Of a stretch of DNA of 64,000 nt, positions 1-9,959 are shown one piece after another; the stretch's first letter is position 1; the number at the start of each line of letters is the position of its first letter. The stretch lies in assembly GCA_963737555.1 (NCBI GenBank), contig CAVTTB010000007.1:62001-126000 (forward strand). The letters are read 5' to 3'. A program made the position numbers and the translations under genes. Below the pieces are notes generated by a model. The model had not been told where the DNA came from. It was given only the letters and a program-made list of their open reading frames with translations, and searched no databases. This DNA is from JAHJQQ01 sp963737555 (GTDB taxonomy: Bacteria > Pseudomonadota > Gammaproteobacteria > Thiohalobacterales > Thiohalobacteraceae).

Positions 1-81
1 AAAGTTCACCGGCTGATACAGCTGACGCCTTGAACGGCTAGCAACAGCAGCGACTCGAGACTCATCCAGGAAATACTTTGT

Positions 82-1986
82 ATGCATGGAACTACGATTG
101 ATGAGTCCACCGCTCCTGGGAAAACCCCTACCGCGCGCCGGGCGCTGACGCTTGCCGCCCTCGGCGTGGTCTTCGGCGACATCGGCACCAGCCCGCTGTA
201 CACCATGAAAGAGGTGTTCGGCGGGCATCACCCCATCGACATCTCGACGGGCAACGTGCTCGGCATTCTGTCGTTGATATTCTGGTCGCTGATCATCATC
301 GTCAGTGTGAAATACGTGCTCCTGATCATGCGCGCCGACAACAAGGGCGAAGGCGGCATCATGGCCATGCTCGCCCTGGTGCTGCGCACGCATCCCACTG
401 GCACGCGCAAAGGGGCGGTGCTGGCGGTGCTCGGGTTGTTCGGCGCTTCATTGTTCTATGGCGATGGCATCATCACACCGGCGATCTCCGTGTTGTCGGC
501 GGTCGAAGGCCTGCGCGTGGCGGAACCGGCGCTGGGCACCTGGGTAGTACCCTTGTCGCTGGCGGTATTGATCGCGTTGTTTTCGATTCAAAGTCATGGC
601 ACGCACCGGGTCGGCGCCTGGTTCGGTCCGATCATGTCAGTCTGGTTCCTGATGCTACTGGTGCTCGGCATCATCAACATCATTCAAGCGCCGCAGGTCT
701 TGGCTGGCGTCAATCCCCTCTATGCCTATCACTTCTTCATGGACCACCAGGATTATGGCTTTCTGGTGCTGGGCGCGGTGGTGCTGGCCGTCACCGGCGC
801 CGAGGCCTTGTATGCCGACATGGGGCATTTTGGGCGCAGCCCGATTCGCAGCGCCTGGTTTTATCTGGTGCTGCCCGCCTTGGTCGCCAACTACTTCGGC
901 CAAGGTGCGTTGCTGCTCGAACACCCGGAAGCAGTCACCAATCCGTTCTACTACCAGTCGCCCGCCTGGACGCTGCCGTTCCTGATCACGATTGCGACAC
1001 TGGCCACGCTGATCGCGTCTCAGGCGGTCATCACCGGCGCGTTCTCGGTCACGCAGCAGGCGATTCAGCTCGGCTATCTGCCGCGCATGCAGATCAAATA
1101 CACCTCCGCCAAAGAGATGGGGCAGATTTACATCCCGCTCATCAACTGGGCGCTGCTGCTCGGCATCGTCGCCTTGGTGCTGGGATTCAAATCCTCCAGC
1201 GAACTGGCCGCGGCCTACGGCATCGCGGTCACCGGCACCATGTTGATCGATACCTTGCTGGCCTTCGTCGTGGTGGTCAATTTGTGGAAGTGGAACCGCG
1301 TCCTGGCGGTTATCGGTTTATGCTTCTTCCTCAGCATCGACCTCGCCTACTTCATCGCCAATTCGACGAAGATCCTCGACGGCGGGTGGTTCCCCCTGCT
1401 GATCGGTCTGCTGGTATTCATCCTGCTGTCCACCTGGAAGCGTGGCCGTGAATTGCTGATGTTGGGCCTCAAGCGCGAAAGCCTCAGTCTGGAACCGTTC
1501 CTCAAACAACTGATCGCGCACCCGCCGCAGCGTGTGCCGGGCACCGCGGTGTTCCTCACCGCCGATGCGGCCGGCATACCGCACGCCCTGCTGCATAATC
1601 TGGCGCACAACAAGGTGCTGCATGAACGGGTGATATTCCTCACCGTCGTCACCGATCCCGTGCCGCGCGTGCTCAAGACCGAACGCATCACCGTCAGCAA
1701 TCTGGGTAACGGTTTTTACCGCGTGTTCGTTCGCTACGGCTTCATGGATACCCAGGACATCCCCAAGGCGCTGATTCAGTGCGCCGCACGCGGCCTCGAA
1801 TTCGAACTCATGCAGACCTCGTTCTTCCTCAGCCGTGAAACCATCGTCGCCTCAAAGATCCCCGGCATGGCGCCGTGGCGGGAACACCTGTTCATCCAAA
1901 TGGCGCGCAACGCCGAAGGCGCGATGACCTTCTTCAAGATCCCGACCAATCGCGTGATCGAGTTGGGCTCGCAGGTCGAAATCTGA
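82..1986 (+). CDS. kup: Low-affinity K+ uptake protein Kup
   Basis: Full-length 634-residue protein of the KUP/HAK/KT potassium transporter family, which imports K+ with protons across the inner membrane. The N-terminal stretch LGVVFGDIGTSPLYTMKEVF is the family signature, followed by about 12 hydrophobic segments up to residue ~450 and a soluble C-terminal domain (FLTADAAGIPHALLHNLAHN region) typical of Kup. The ATG at 82 has an AGGAAA ribosome site 8 bases upstream. The next gene starts 48 bases downstream on the same strand and is unrelated in sequence. No regulatory site is evident in the 81 bases available upstream. Confidence 0.97.
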   Translation: MHGTTIDESTAPGKTPTARRALTLAALGVVFGDIGTSPLYTMKEVFGGHHPIDISTGNVLGILSLIFWSLIIIVSVKYVLLIMRADNKGEGGIMAMLALVLRTHPTGTRKGAVLAVLGLFGASLFYGDGIITPAISVLSAVEGLRVAEPALGTWVVPLSLAVLIALFSIQSHGTHRVGAWFGPIMSVWFLMLLVLGIINIIQAPQVLAGVNPLYAYHFFMDHQDYGFLVLGAVVLAVTGAEALYADMGHFGRSPIRSAWFYLVLPALVANYFGQGALLLEHPEAVTNPFYYQSPAWTLPFLITIATLATLIASQAVITGAFSVTQQAIQLGYLPRMQIKYTSAKEMGQIYIPLINWALLLGIVALVLGFKSSSELAAAYGIAVTGTMLIDTLLAFVVVVNLWKWNRVLAVIGLCFFLSIDLAYFIANSTKILDGGWFPLLIGLLVFILLSTWKRGRELLMLGLKRESLSLEPFLKQLIAHPPQRVPGTAVFLTADAAGIPHALLHNLAHNKVLHERVIFLTVVTDPVPRVLKTERITVSNLGNGFYRVFVRYGFMDTQDIPKALIQCAARGLEFELMQTSFFLSRETIVASKIPGMAPWREHLFIQMARNAEGAMTFFKIPTNRVIELGSQVEI

Positions 1987-2034
1987 ACGCCGCTTGAAAA
2001 ATGCGTCGCGGCCGGCGATGATCGGCCACGACGT

Positions 2035-3016
2035 ATGACCCACTATTACAGCCAACGCCTGGTCAACCCGTTCCGCGGCATCTTGAGTGTCGTGGAAACC
2101 GAGGACGCCGATGCCGTCAGCAACGACGGCATCCATTGGGCGCTGTACATCCACGGCCAACACGAACTCGCGCAACTCAACGACGGCACGCAACGCGACG
2201 TCGCCCTGCCCGATGTCAAATACGGCGACTGGTCGCGTCAAGGCGGATTCAAGCACGCGCCGATCCGCAATGTCGTCGATTACCGGCAGCTGGACGCCAT
2301 CGGCGCGCACCTGCTCGCCGCCGTGAAATTCGCCGCCGAGCAATTGCCGTTTCCGCTGCGCGATCACTACGAACTCTGGCTGCTCGACACCCAGGCACAG
2401 CCCGCTCGCGCTGTTGAACGTGGCGGTGCACGCGCATGAGCGTGAAACGCCCAGCACGCCGCACTGGCGACCGGGCGAAGCGGCCAAGGCCGCATTCACG
2501 TCAACCAATCCGGTGTTGGCCGACGTGAACAACGTGCGCGCCGGACAACACATCGAAGACTTGGTCAATCAAGCCGCCGGTACCACACCGATGGCGCAAT
2601 GGTTTCAGCGCGACGCCAAAGGCGCCGGCATCGGCCTCGATGGCATACGTATCGATGTTGAAATGACTGGACGTCAGCTGGAGGCAGAGGCATTCCCACA
2701 GTTGCTGTTGGCCACCGCCTGGGCCGCGCCGCCGGAACGCAGCCTGCTGGAGGAATTCCTCGACTGGCAGGCGCCGTGGTTGCTGCAACTGCAAAATCTC
2801 ACCGACACCCAGCGTGCGCACTTGGAACAGATCGCCGTGCGTCGCGCCAACGTGGTCGCCGGCTGCCATCAACTCTATCCACAGATCATCGATGAAGACC
2901 GCCTCAACGCCGCGCGCGTCGAGGCACGCTTACGCGGCACCACGGACACGCCGGTGGAATCGGCGCCGGAGGCCGATGCCGTCGACGTGACGTTGATCCC
3001 GTATTATCGGGAGTGA
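2035..3016 (+). CDS. Hypothetical protein, frameshifted
   Basis: Two overlapping reading frames (2035-2439 and 2414-3016) read as one protein of about 326 residues if one C is removed from the CCC at 2401-2403, giving a continuous QAQPLALLNVAV junction. I do not recognise a family. It has no signal peptide or membrane segment, is rich in charged and aromatic residues, and its middle part (EAFPQLLLATAWAAPPERSL and LEEFLDWQAPWLLQLQNL) looks helical. It follows kup by 48 bases and is followed by a hairpin, so it may be cotranscribed with kup. The break is more likely an assembly error than a true pseudogene, because both halves keep coding character. Confidence 0.6.
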
Positions 3017-3039
3017 ACGACAATCACACGGCATAAAAA

Positions 3040-3066
3040 AGGTCCGACGCGGTTCGCGTCGGACCT
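3040..3066 (-). terminator. Rho-independent terminator of fccAB
   Basis: A perfect 12-bp stem (AGGTCCGACGCG / CGCGTCGGACCT) with a 3-base loop, followed on the minus strand by a T-run (TTTTTTATG). It sits 38 bases beyond the fccB stop codon. The hairpin may also help end the convergent plus-strand gene, but there is no T-run on that side. Confidence 0.85.
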
Positions 3067-3103
3067 GACATACACATTCGAGGGGAGGTTTGTTTTAAGC
3101 CGC

Positions 3104-4364
3104 TCAACCGAAGGAATCACCAAACAGGCTGTTGGCCCACTTGAACATCGCCTCGTAGTGGTCGCCCGAAATCTTATCCGCCTCGCCAAATGCTTCGGCG
3201 ACCGACTTCATCGACCTGGTGGACGGGTCATACTGGAATGCGGCCGTCAAATAAGAAGCGGTCTGCGCCGTGATCGGGCTGTAGCAGGCGGAGTTGGTCG
3301 TCGGCGCCGCGTTGAGCGGCAGGCCCGCGAAGGAACGCAGGATGGCATCGGCGCAGATCTTCGCCTGCGCGTTCGCCATGTGTCCCGACTTCGGCTGGCC
3401 GCTGGCCTGGGAGTCGCCGATGACGTGGATGTCGCTATGAACCGTCGATGCATAGCTGAGCACGTCGACCGGCGCCCAGCGACTGGTCGCATCGACAGCC
3501 AGGCCGGCATCGCGCACGATCTTGCCCGCCTGCATGTTCGGCAGCACGTTGAGCACGGAGGCGGAAAAGCTCCCGAGCGTCGTGGAGACCGTCCGCGTGT
3601 TCGAGTCCACCTGGGTCACAGCCGCGTTCGGATAGTATTCGATGACGCCCTTGTGGATTTCGTTGAAGGCCACACCGAAGTTGTGCGGCTCGGCGATGAT
3701 CTGCGGATTGGCATCGAGCACGATGACCCGCGAGCCCGGCTTCTTGCGCTTCAGATAATCCGCGACTATGCAGGCACGTTCGTACGGTCCCGGCGGACAA
3801 CGGTACGGCGCCTTCGGAATGGTCATGACGAAGGTGCCGCGCGATGGCATGTTGGCCAGTTGGTTCTTCAACAGCGTGGTCTGCGGACCGGCCTGCCAGG
3901 CATGCGGAATCTTGTTCGGATCCCAGCCGGGAATGGGCATGAAATCGATGCCGGGCGCCAGCACCAGACGGTCGTACGGCAGGCTGGTCCCGCCCGCAAG
4001 CATCACCTGACGACTCACCGGATCGATGGCTGTCGCGCGATCCTTCAGCACGCGCACACCGTGCTTATTGCGCAGACTGTCATAGCTCAGCGTGATGCGG
4101 CTCATGGACAAGGCATTGGTGACCACGAGGTTGGAGAGGATGCAGGCGATGTGCGCGGCAGCTCGGATCGACCAGCGTGACGTCGATGTTGCCGCCCCAC
4201 ATCCGGAGATACTTCGCCACCGTGGCGCCGGCAAAGCCGCCGCCGATAACCACCACCCGCGGTGCCGTGGTCGCAGCACCGATCCCCATGGACGCGGGAA
4301 GCGCCGATGCCGCCGAAGCCGCGCCGAGAAATTTGATGAACTGCCGTCTATTCATTGAACTCAT
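3104..4364 (-). CDS. fccB: Sulfide dehydrogenase flavoprotein subunit FccB (frameshifted)
   Basis: FAD-binding subunit of flavocytochrome c sulfide dehydrogenase (FCSD), which oxidises sulfide in the periplasm and passes electrons to its cytochrome partner. The N-terminus has a Tat-type signal (MNRRQFIKFLG) and then an FAD-binding glycine motif (VVVIGGGFAGATVA). Cysteines expected for the redox disulfide are seen in IACILSNLVV and YRCPPGPYERAC. The C-terminus carries the FCSD flavin-binding extension. The frame breaks near 4161-4170 (VDPS...AAHIACILS); a single-base change restores about 419 residues. ATG 4364 is chosen because AGGGTG lies about 8 bases upstream. fccA is directly upstream, forming an fccA-fccB operon. 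Confidence 0.9.
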
Positions 4365-4432
4365 AATTGACACCCTGGATTCGGAATTGGGATTCGGCGT
4401 TAGCGCGATACGCGCGGACGCTGCGCTGCGGC

Positions 4433-4753
4433 TCAGTCGTCTGAGCTAGCCGTGGCTTGCTGAGTGGCGAAATATTCGGAGATCAGCCACAACTGCTCGT
4501 CCGTATAGCCTCGCGCCTGGCGATCCATGATGCCCTCGATGGGACGGGCCTTCATTTCGAGAAGACCGTTGTAGAGCGAGGCCCCGCCCCGTCCCGCCAG
4601 CGATTCGAAACCGCCCGTGCCGTTCGTGCCGTGGCACTGCGCGCATTGCGCGGCGAGCGCTTGACCTCGGGACGGCTCCGCCTGAACAACCTGGCTCGCG
4701 GCAATCGCAATCGCCGCACCTATCCAACTGCTTAAGAGTTTCTTTCGTTGCAT
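4433..4753 (-). CDS. fccA: Monohaem cytochrome c subunit FccA of sulfide dehydrogenase
   Basis: Small secreted class I cytochrome c, 106 residues from the ATG at 4753, which has GGAGAA about 7 bases upstream; a longer in-frame TTG start at 4771 is less likely. A signal peptide ends near QVVQAEP. The single haem site is CAQCH (C37, C40, H41). The LYNGLLEMKARPIEGIM region, containing the likely methionine ligand, and the GYTDEQLWLISEYFA C-terminus match cytochromes paired with FccB. It accepts electrons from the FccB flavin and passes them to the respiratory chain. fccB follows 68 bases downstream on the same strand. Confidence 0.88.
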   Translation of the reverse strand: MQRKKLLSSWIGAAIAIAASQVVQAEPSRGQALAAQCAQCHGTNGTGGFESLAGRGGASLYNGLLEMKARPIEGIMDRQARGYTDEQLWLISEYFATQQATASSDD

Positions 4754-4968
4754 GACATTCTTCTCCCCCAACCAACACGTGAGGGCGAAGGATAGAGATG
4801 AGGCTGATTGGGCGAGGTGACGGAAGTCTCATAATCACGCATTGATAGCGAGGGAATAGTTGATGGCGACCCTCAACTATTGCAGGAGGCATCTACAACG
4901 ATGGTCGTTGGAAACAACGTTCGTAACGAAGCAATCTTATGATTCAGGGTGCCGTCTCACACCCAGGG

Positions 4969-5199
4969 CTTTTTTCCGCCCTGGCTGGGCGGATATAACA
5001 TTCATGTAGCCTGGGTGGAACGAAGTGAAACCCGGGTTTCGCATTCGCTCCACCCAGGCTACGTTTGCTATTCTGACCCCTTGGTTGAAGTGGGTAGGAT
5101 GGGTGGAGACGCATCGCGCCGTAACCCATCGGGACATCGTCATGCTTAATTGTCATGTCAATTGTTGCGATGGGTTGCGCTTCGCTTCACCCATCCTAC
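4969..5199. repeat. Cluster of palindromic repeats in a gene-free stretch
   Basis: The gene-free region 4772-5239 holds three inverted repeats: a small one at 4969-4988 (CCCAGGGC...GCCCTGGCTGGG); a 57-bp element at 5006-5062 with arms GTAGCCTGGGTGGA / TCCACCCAGGCTAC; and a longer one at 5094-5199 with arms GTAGGATGGGTGG / CACCCATCCTAC plus inner matches around AACCCATCG / CGATGGGTT. They share a style (GTAG...GGGTGGA...GAA) that recurs as REP- or MITE-like palindromes in many proteobacteria. No coding signal is seen. They abut a foreign-looking gene. Confidence 0.75.
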
Positions 5200-5239
5200 G
5201 CGGGCTATTACACTGTAATGAGTAAAAGAAAAAACAGAT

Positions 5240-5836
5240 ATGGATGCTGAAGATAAAGTAAATAAATTTTTGTCCGGTTACGGATTAAGGTCTTTGAAAT
5301 TCGATAAAGAAGAACTAAGAACCGGGAAAACACCGGACTATCGTGTATATAAAGACCACGATGTGTTATTTAGTTTTTGTGAAGTTAAGAATGCACAGAA
5401 AGATACATGGCTTGATGAGAAATTAGAGGAAGCAGAGCCAGGCGAAATCGCTGGTGGCCTTCGTAAAGACCCAGTGTTCAATCGTTTATCCGCACATATT
5501 CATAAGGCTAGAAAGCAATTTGATGCCGTGAATTCAGATGAAACACTACCAAATATGCTAGCTTTCTATAATGAAGACAAGCAAAGTGGTTTCTTGGACT
5601 TAATGGCTGTAACAACAGGGAATTTCTTTGCTGAAGGCGGCGCAGCATTTCCAATATATAAACACATATCAGAAGGTAGGATTAAAGAGGATATCGCTAA
5701 AATACACTTGTTTATATGGTTAGACGCATATAAGCCGCACCGTTTTCTGTTTAATACAATAAACTCAAAGTTTCAGAGTGAACTATGTTCAACGTTCGGT
5801 TTCGATCCGGAGAAATTGGAGTTAATTCACTCATAA
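5240..5836 (+). CDS. PD-(D/E)XK nuclease-like protein, AT-rich, probably acquired
   Basis: A 198-residue protein with no signal peptide. Residues P32-D33 (GKTPDYRVY) and E48-V49-K50 (FCEVKNA) form the PD...(D/E)xK arrangement of the restriction-endonuclease-like fold, each likely on or near a beta strand; the 15-residue spacing is normal. This predicts a metal-dependent nuclease or a relative, but the biological role is unknown. Base composition is strikingly AT-rich compared with its neighbours (many AAA, ATA and TTT codons), and palindromic repeats lie just upstream, both suggesting horizontal transfer. No methyltransferase or other restriction partner is adjacent. It could also be an inactive family member. 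Confidence 0.6.
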   Translation: MDAEDKVNKFLSGYGLRSLKFDKEELRTGKTPDYRVYKDHDVLFSFCEVKNAQKDTWLDEKLEEAEPGEIAGGLRKDPVFNRLSAHIHKARKQFDAVNSDETLPNMLAFYNEDKQSGFLDLMAVTTGNFFAEGGAAFPIYKHISEGRIKEDIAKIHLFIWLDAYKPHRFLFNTINSKFQSELCSTFGFDPEKLELIHS

Positions 5837-5893
5837 CAATGGGCTTCACAAGGATCGCCGCAAAAACGCGGCGCCCAGTGAGTCAAGGCGTTA

Positions 5894-8800
5894 CTACCCC
5901 CTCCCCACCTCCTCCAACCGCTTCGCCGACACCTTCTCCGCCGTCCCGAGTTCCTGCGCGAACAGCGAGACGCGGAATTCTTCGATCAGCCAGCGGTAGT
6001 GTTGCAAGTCATCTGAGATGCGCGCCGCGTTTGCGGGCGGCATCCAGGCGCTGTTTGCATTTCTGCCAATGCGGTTCGATCTGCAACGCGAGCGGACGAT
6101 CCTTGGCGGGGTTTTGTTGCAGGCGGTCGAGGCGTTTGTTGATGGCCTTCAGATAGCGGCCGAGGTGTTTGAGTTGTGCGGCGGGCGTATCGAGCACGAA
6201 GCCGCCGTAGATCAGGTGATCGAGCTGGTCGCGGATGTCGTTGAGGGCGGCGAGCCAGGCGGGAGCGATCGATCCTTTGATGCGTTTCTGGATGGCGTGG
6301 TATTCGGCGAGCGCGTCGGCGACGGCTTTGCAGATCTGGTTGCCGACATCGATCAGATCCTGTTCGGCGCGCGCGGCGGCGGTATCGAAGCTGGCGCGGT
6401 CGCGCGGCACGGTCTCGTCCGCATACAGCGCGGCCTCGGTGATGCGCTGGAGCAGGTCGGCCTTGAGCTGTTCGCACTTGCCGGCGGCGGCATAGTTCAG
6501 GCACATCTGCTGGATGCCGGGCAGGTTCTTTTCCAGATAGCGGATCGCCTTGGCCGCGCGCAATTGGAACAGCGCGAGCACGCCGGCGCGATGCGCGGCG
6601 CACGCCTTGTCCGGCGCGTCCAGCAGGCGCAGATTGATCTGGTCCTTGTCCACGACCAGCGCGGGATAGCCGCGCAGGGTCAGGCCCTGTTGTTCGATCT
6701 CGACGAACTCCGGTAATTCACCGCAATCCCAATCGGTGAGGTTGTCGCGTTCGTACTGCGCAGTCGGCAGGCGTTCGAAGCTCGCGACGGCTTGCGCACC
6801 GACTGTGCATGTTTCAAGACATTCAGATCGCGGCCGCGCGCGATCAGCTTGCCGTTGGCGTCGATGAGGTGGAAGTTCATGGACAGATGCAGCGGCAATT
6901 GCTCCAACTGCCAGGCATCGGCAGACACTTCGACCGCGGTCATGCGTCTGAGCTGGGTGGAGAACTGATCGATCAGCGCTCCCTGCCCCGGCACTAACGC
7001 CTGACGCGCAGCACGCGCGAAATCCGGCGCGGGCACGAAATGGCGGCGCAGGGATTTCGGCAGCGATTTGATCAGTGCGACGAGTTTGTCTTCCAGCAGC
7101 CCCGGCACCAGCCAGTCGAAGTGGCGTTGATCGAGTTGATTGAGCGCGGCGACCGGCACCTTCACGGTCACGCCGTCATCGACATGGCCGGGTTCGAAGT
7201 GATAATCGAGCACCAGGCGCAAGCCGTTGACCTCGATCTGCGGCGGGAAATCCTCGGCGGTGACGCCAGCGGCTTCGTGCTGCATCAGGTATTCACGCGT
7301 GAGCTTGAGCGCCTCGCGCTCACTGGCAGCCGCCTGCTTATACCAGCGCTCGAACTGCGGCCCGCTGCACACATGCTGCGGCAGGCGTTCATCGAAGAAG
7401 CGGAACAGCAATTCTTCGTCGACCAGCACGTCGCGGCGCCGCGATTTGGCCTCCAGTTCCAGCACGGATTCGATCAGTTTGTGATTGTGTTCGAGGAACG
7501 CGGCCTTGCTGATCAATTCGCCCGGCACCAAGGCCTGACGGATGAACAGCTCGCGCGCCTCGATCGGATTGACACGACCGTAGTCTATTTTTCGGCTGGG
7601 CGTGAGCACCAAACCATACAGCGTGGTGCGCTCACTCGCGACGACATGGCCCTGTTTCTTTTCCCAATGCGGATCGGAATAGCTACGCTTGATGAGGTGT
7701 TCGGCGAGACGCTCGACCCACTCGGGTTCGATGCGTGCCACGGTGCGCGCATAACGGCGCGTGGTTTCGACCAGTTCGGCGGCGACCAACCATTTGGGTT
7801 GTTTCTTGAACAGCACCGAGCCGGGGAAGATATTGAGCGCAATACCGCGTGCGCCGGTGTATTCGTTCGCATCACTCTTGAACGCGATATTGCCGAGCAG
7901 ACCGGCGAGCAGCGCGCGGTGGATGGGCTCGTAGCCGCCGTCGACCTCGTTAAGACGCATGCCCATCTCCAGCGCCAGACTGTGTAGCTGTTGATGAACA
8001 TCATGCCATTCGCGCATGCGCACATAGGAGATGAAATTGGTCTGACAGAGTTTGCGCAACTTGGCCTGCGACAGATGCCGCGCCTGTTCGTGATAGAAAT
8101 CCCACAGCTTCACGTAGCCCATAAAATCCGACTGCTCGTCGAGGAACTGTTTGTGTTTCTCGTCGGCGGCCTGTTGTTTGTCCATGCGGCCGTTCGCGCG
8201 GATCGGGGATGCTCAGCGCCCCGGCGATCACCAGCAGTTCGCGCAGACAGTGTTCATCGCGTCCGGCCAGGATCATACGGCCGAGGCGCACGTCCACCGG
8301 CAGGCGCGCGAGCTGGCGACCGAGTTCGGTAAGCCGGTCGCCTTCATCCACGGCGCCGAGTTCGTGCAGCAGTTTGAAGCCGTCGCGAATGAAACGCGCA
8401 TCGGGTGGTTCGACGAAGGGGAAATCCTCGATATCGCCGAGCTTCAGCGCCAGCATTTGCAGGATCACCGAGGCGAGATTGGTCCGTAATATTTCCGGTT
8501 CGGTGAAGACAGGACGCGCGTTGAAATCGTCCTCGCTGTAGAGCCGGATGCACACGCCCGGCCCGAGTCGCCCGCAACGTCCGGCGCGCTGATTGGCCGA
8601 GGCCTGGACTGACCGGCTCGATGGGCAGGCGCTGCACCTTGGTGCGATAACTGTAACGACTGATACGCGCGAGTCCGGTGTCGATCACATAGCGGATGCC
8701 GGGCACCGTCAGCGAGGTCTCGGCGACATTGGTCGCGAGCACGATGCGGCGACCGGAATGGCTTTTGAACACCTCGGCCTGCTGCGCGGCAGACAAGCGG

Positions 8801-9774
8801 CCGAACAGCGGCAGCACTTCGGTCTGCGCCGGGTGATGTTTGCGCAGCAGTTCGGCGGCCTCGCGAATCTCGCGCTCGCCGGGCAGGAACACCAGAATAT
8901 CGCCCGGCCCTTCATGCGCGAGTTCATCGACGGCCGCGAGCAACGCCTGACCACGATCGCGATCCTGATCGTCTTCGTCGTCCGACCACAACGGTCGATA
9001 GAGGATATCCACGGGATAGGTGCGACCCGAGACCTCGATGATCGGCGCGTTGTTGAAGTGCTTGGAGAAGCGCTGCGGATCGATGGTCGCCGAGGTGATG
9101 ATGACTTTCAGATCGGGCCGGCGCGGCAATAAGCGCGCGAGATAACCGAGCAGAAAATCGACATTGAGCGAGCGCTCGTGCGCCTCGTCGATAATAATCG
9201 TGTCGTAGGCCAGCAGGTCCGCATCACCTTGCGTTTCGGCGAGCAGAATACCGTCGGTCATCACCTTGATGTACGTGTCGGGACCGACGTGATCGGAGAA
9301 GCGCACCTTGAAGCCGACCGCCTGGCCGATGGCCGTGTGCAATTCTTCGGCGATGCGCGCGGCGAGACTGCGGGCGGCGATGCGTCGCGGCTGCGTATGG
9401 CCGATCAGCCCGGCGACACCCCGACCGAGTTCCAGACAGATCTTCGGTAACTGCGTGGTCTTACCCGAACCGGTCTCGCCGCAGACGATCACGACTTGAT
9501 GCGCGTCGATGGCAGCCTTGATGTCTTCGCGACGCGCCACCACCGGCAGGTCGAGCAGATATTCAGGTTTCGGCAGACGCTCGGCGCGTTGCGCACGACG
9601 CGCGCGGGATTTTTCGATGTCGGCCAGCAGCGACGGCAGACTGCGATCGATGGCTTGACCAGCGCGCGCGCGGCGTTGCAAGCCGGCCAGCCGCGCGTGC
9701 AGCGCCGACTGGTCGGCGCGCATCACGTTATCAAGGGCGGCGGTTAATTCGTCAAGGGATGGCGGTTGCGACAT
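5894..9774 (-). CDS. hrpA: ATP-dependent RNA helicase HrpA (four frame breaks)
   Basis: Full-size DEAH-box helicase of about 1290 residues, spread over five reading frames. Visible parts in order: Walker A GETGSGKTTQLP; DEAH box IIIDEAHERSLN; motif III ITSATID; helicase C-terminal domain ending at TNVAETSLTVPGIRYVIDTG; helicase-associated domain; long HrpA-specific C-terminus ending YRWLIEEFRVSLFAQELG. Breaks lie near 8606 (extra base in GG; repaired reading ...PVSQASANQRAGRCGRLGPG), 8184-8190, 6785-6815 and about 6005. HrpA rescues stalled or collided ribosomes in E. coli. ATG 9774 is preferred over an in-frame GTG at 9780. Because every segment is conserved, assembly error is likelier than gene loss. 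Confidence 0.9.
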
Positions 9775-9865
9775 CCGCACATTCTAGCATTGGCCAGCAC
9801 TGTCGAACCGCTGCGTGTTGGTGGGAGACAGGCCGCGAGCACAAGTCACCCAGTCGAGCCCACAT

Positions 9866-9950
9866 CAAGTTTTCTTGGCGTCTTGGCGCCTTGGCGGTTC
9901 AAACAATCTTTCTTGGCGTTCTTGGCGTTCTTGACGCCAGGGCGGTTCAA
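9866..9950. repeat. Short direct repeats TTCTTGGCG between hrpA and thioredoxin-like gene
   Basis: The interval between the two minus-strand genes contains several near-identical units of TTCTTGGCGT / CTTGGCGCCTTGGCGG, two of which end in GGCGGTTCAA. This is a low-complexity direct repeat with no coding signal. Its function is unknown. Confidence 0.6.
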
Positions 9951-9959
9951 CCAAAAAAA

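Noticed and set aside
2035..3016. Programmed ribosomal frameshifting as the cause of broken genes
   Set aside because: Breaks are numerous, lie at varied sites and in genes never known to use recoding; no slippery heptamer with a downstream pseudoknot was seen.
3158..4180. 340-codon open frame antisense to fccB
   Set aside because: GC-rich shadow; its translation is Arg/His-rich with no family features, while the minus strand encodes clear FccB.
7040..7987. 315-codon open frame antisense to hrpA
   Set aside because: The minus strand encodes conserved HrpA helicase sequence throughout.
9866..9950. CRISPR-like array in the TTCTTGGCG repeats
   Set aside because: Units are only about 10-20 bases, adjoining and without unique spacers. 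No CRISPR array was seen anywhere in the window.
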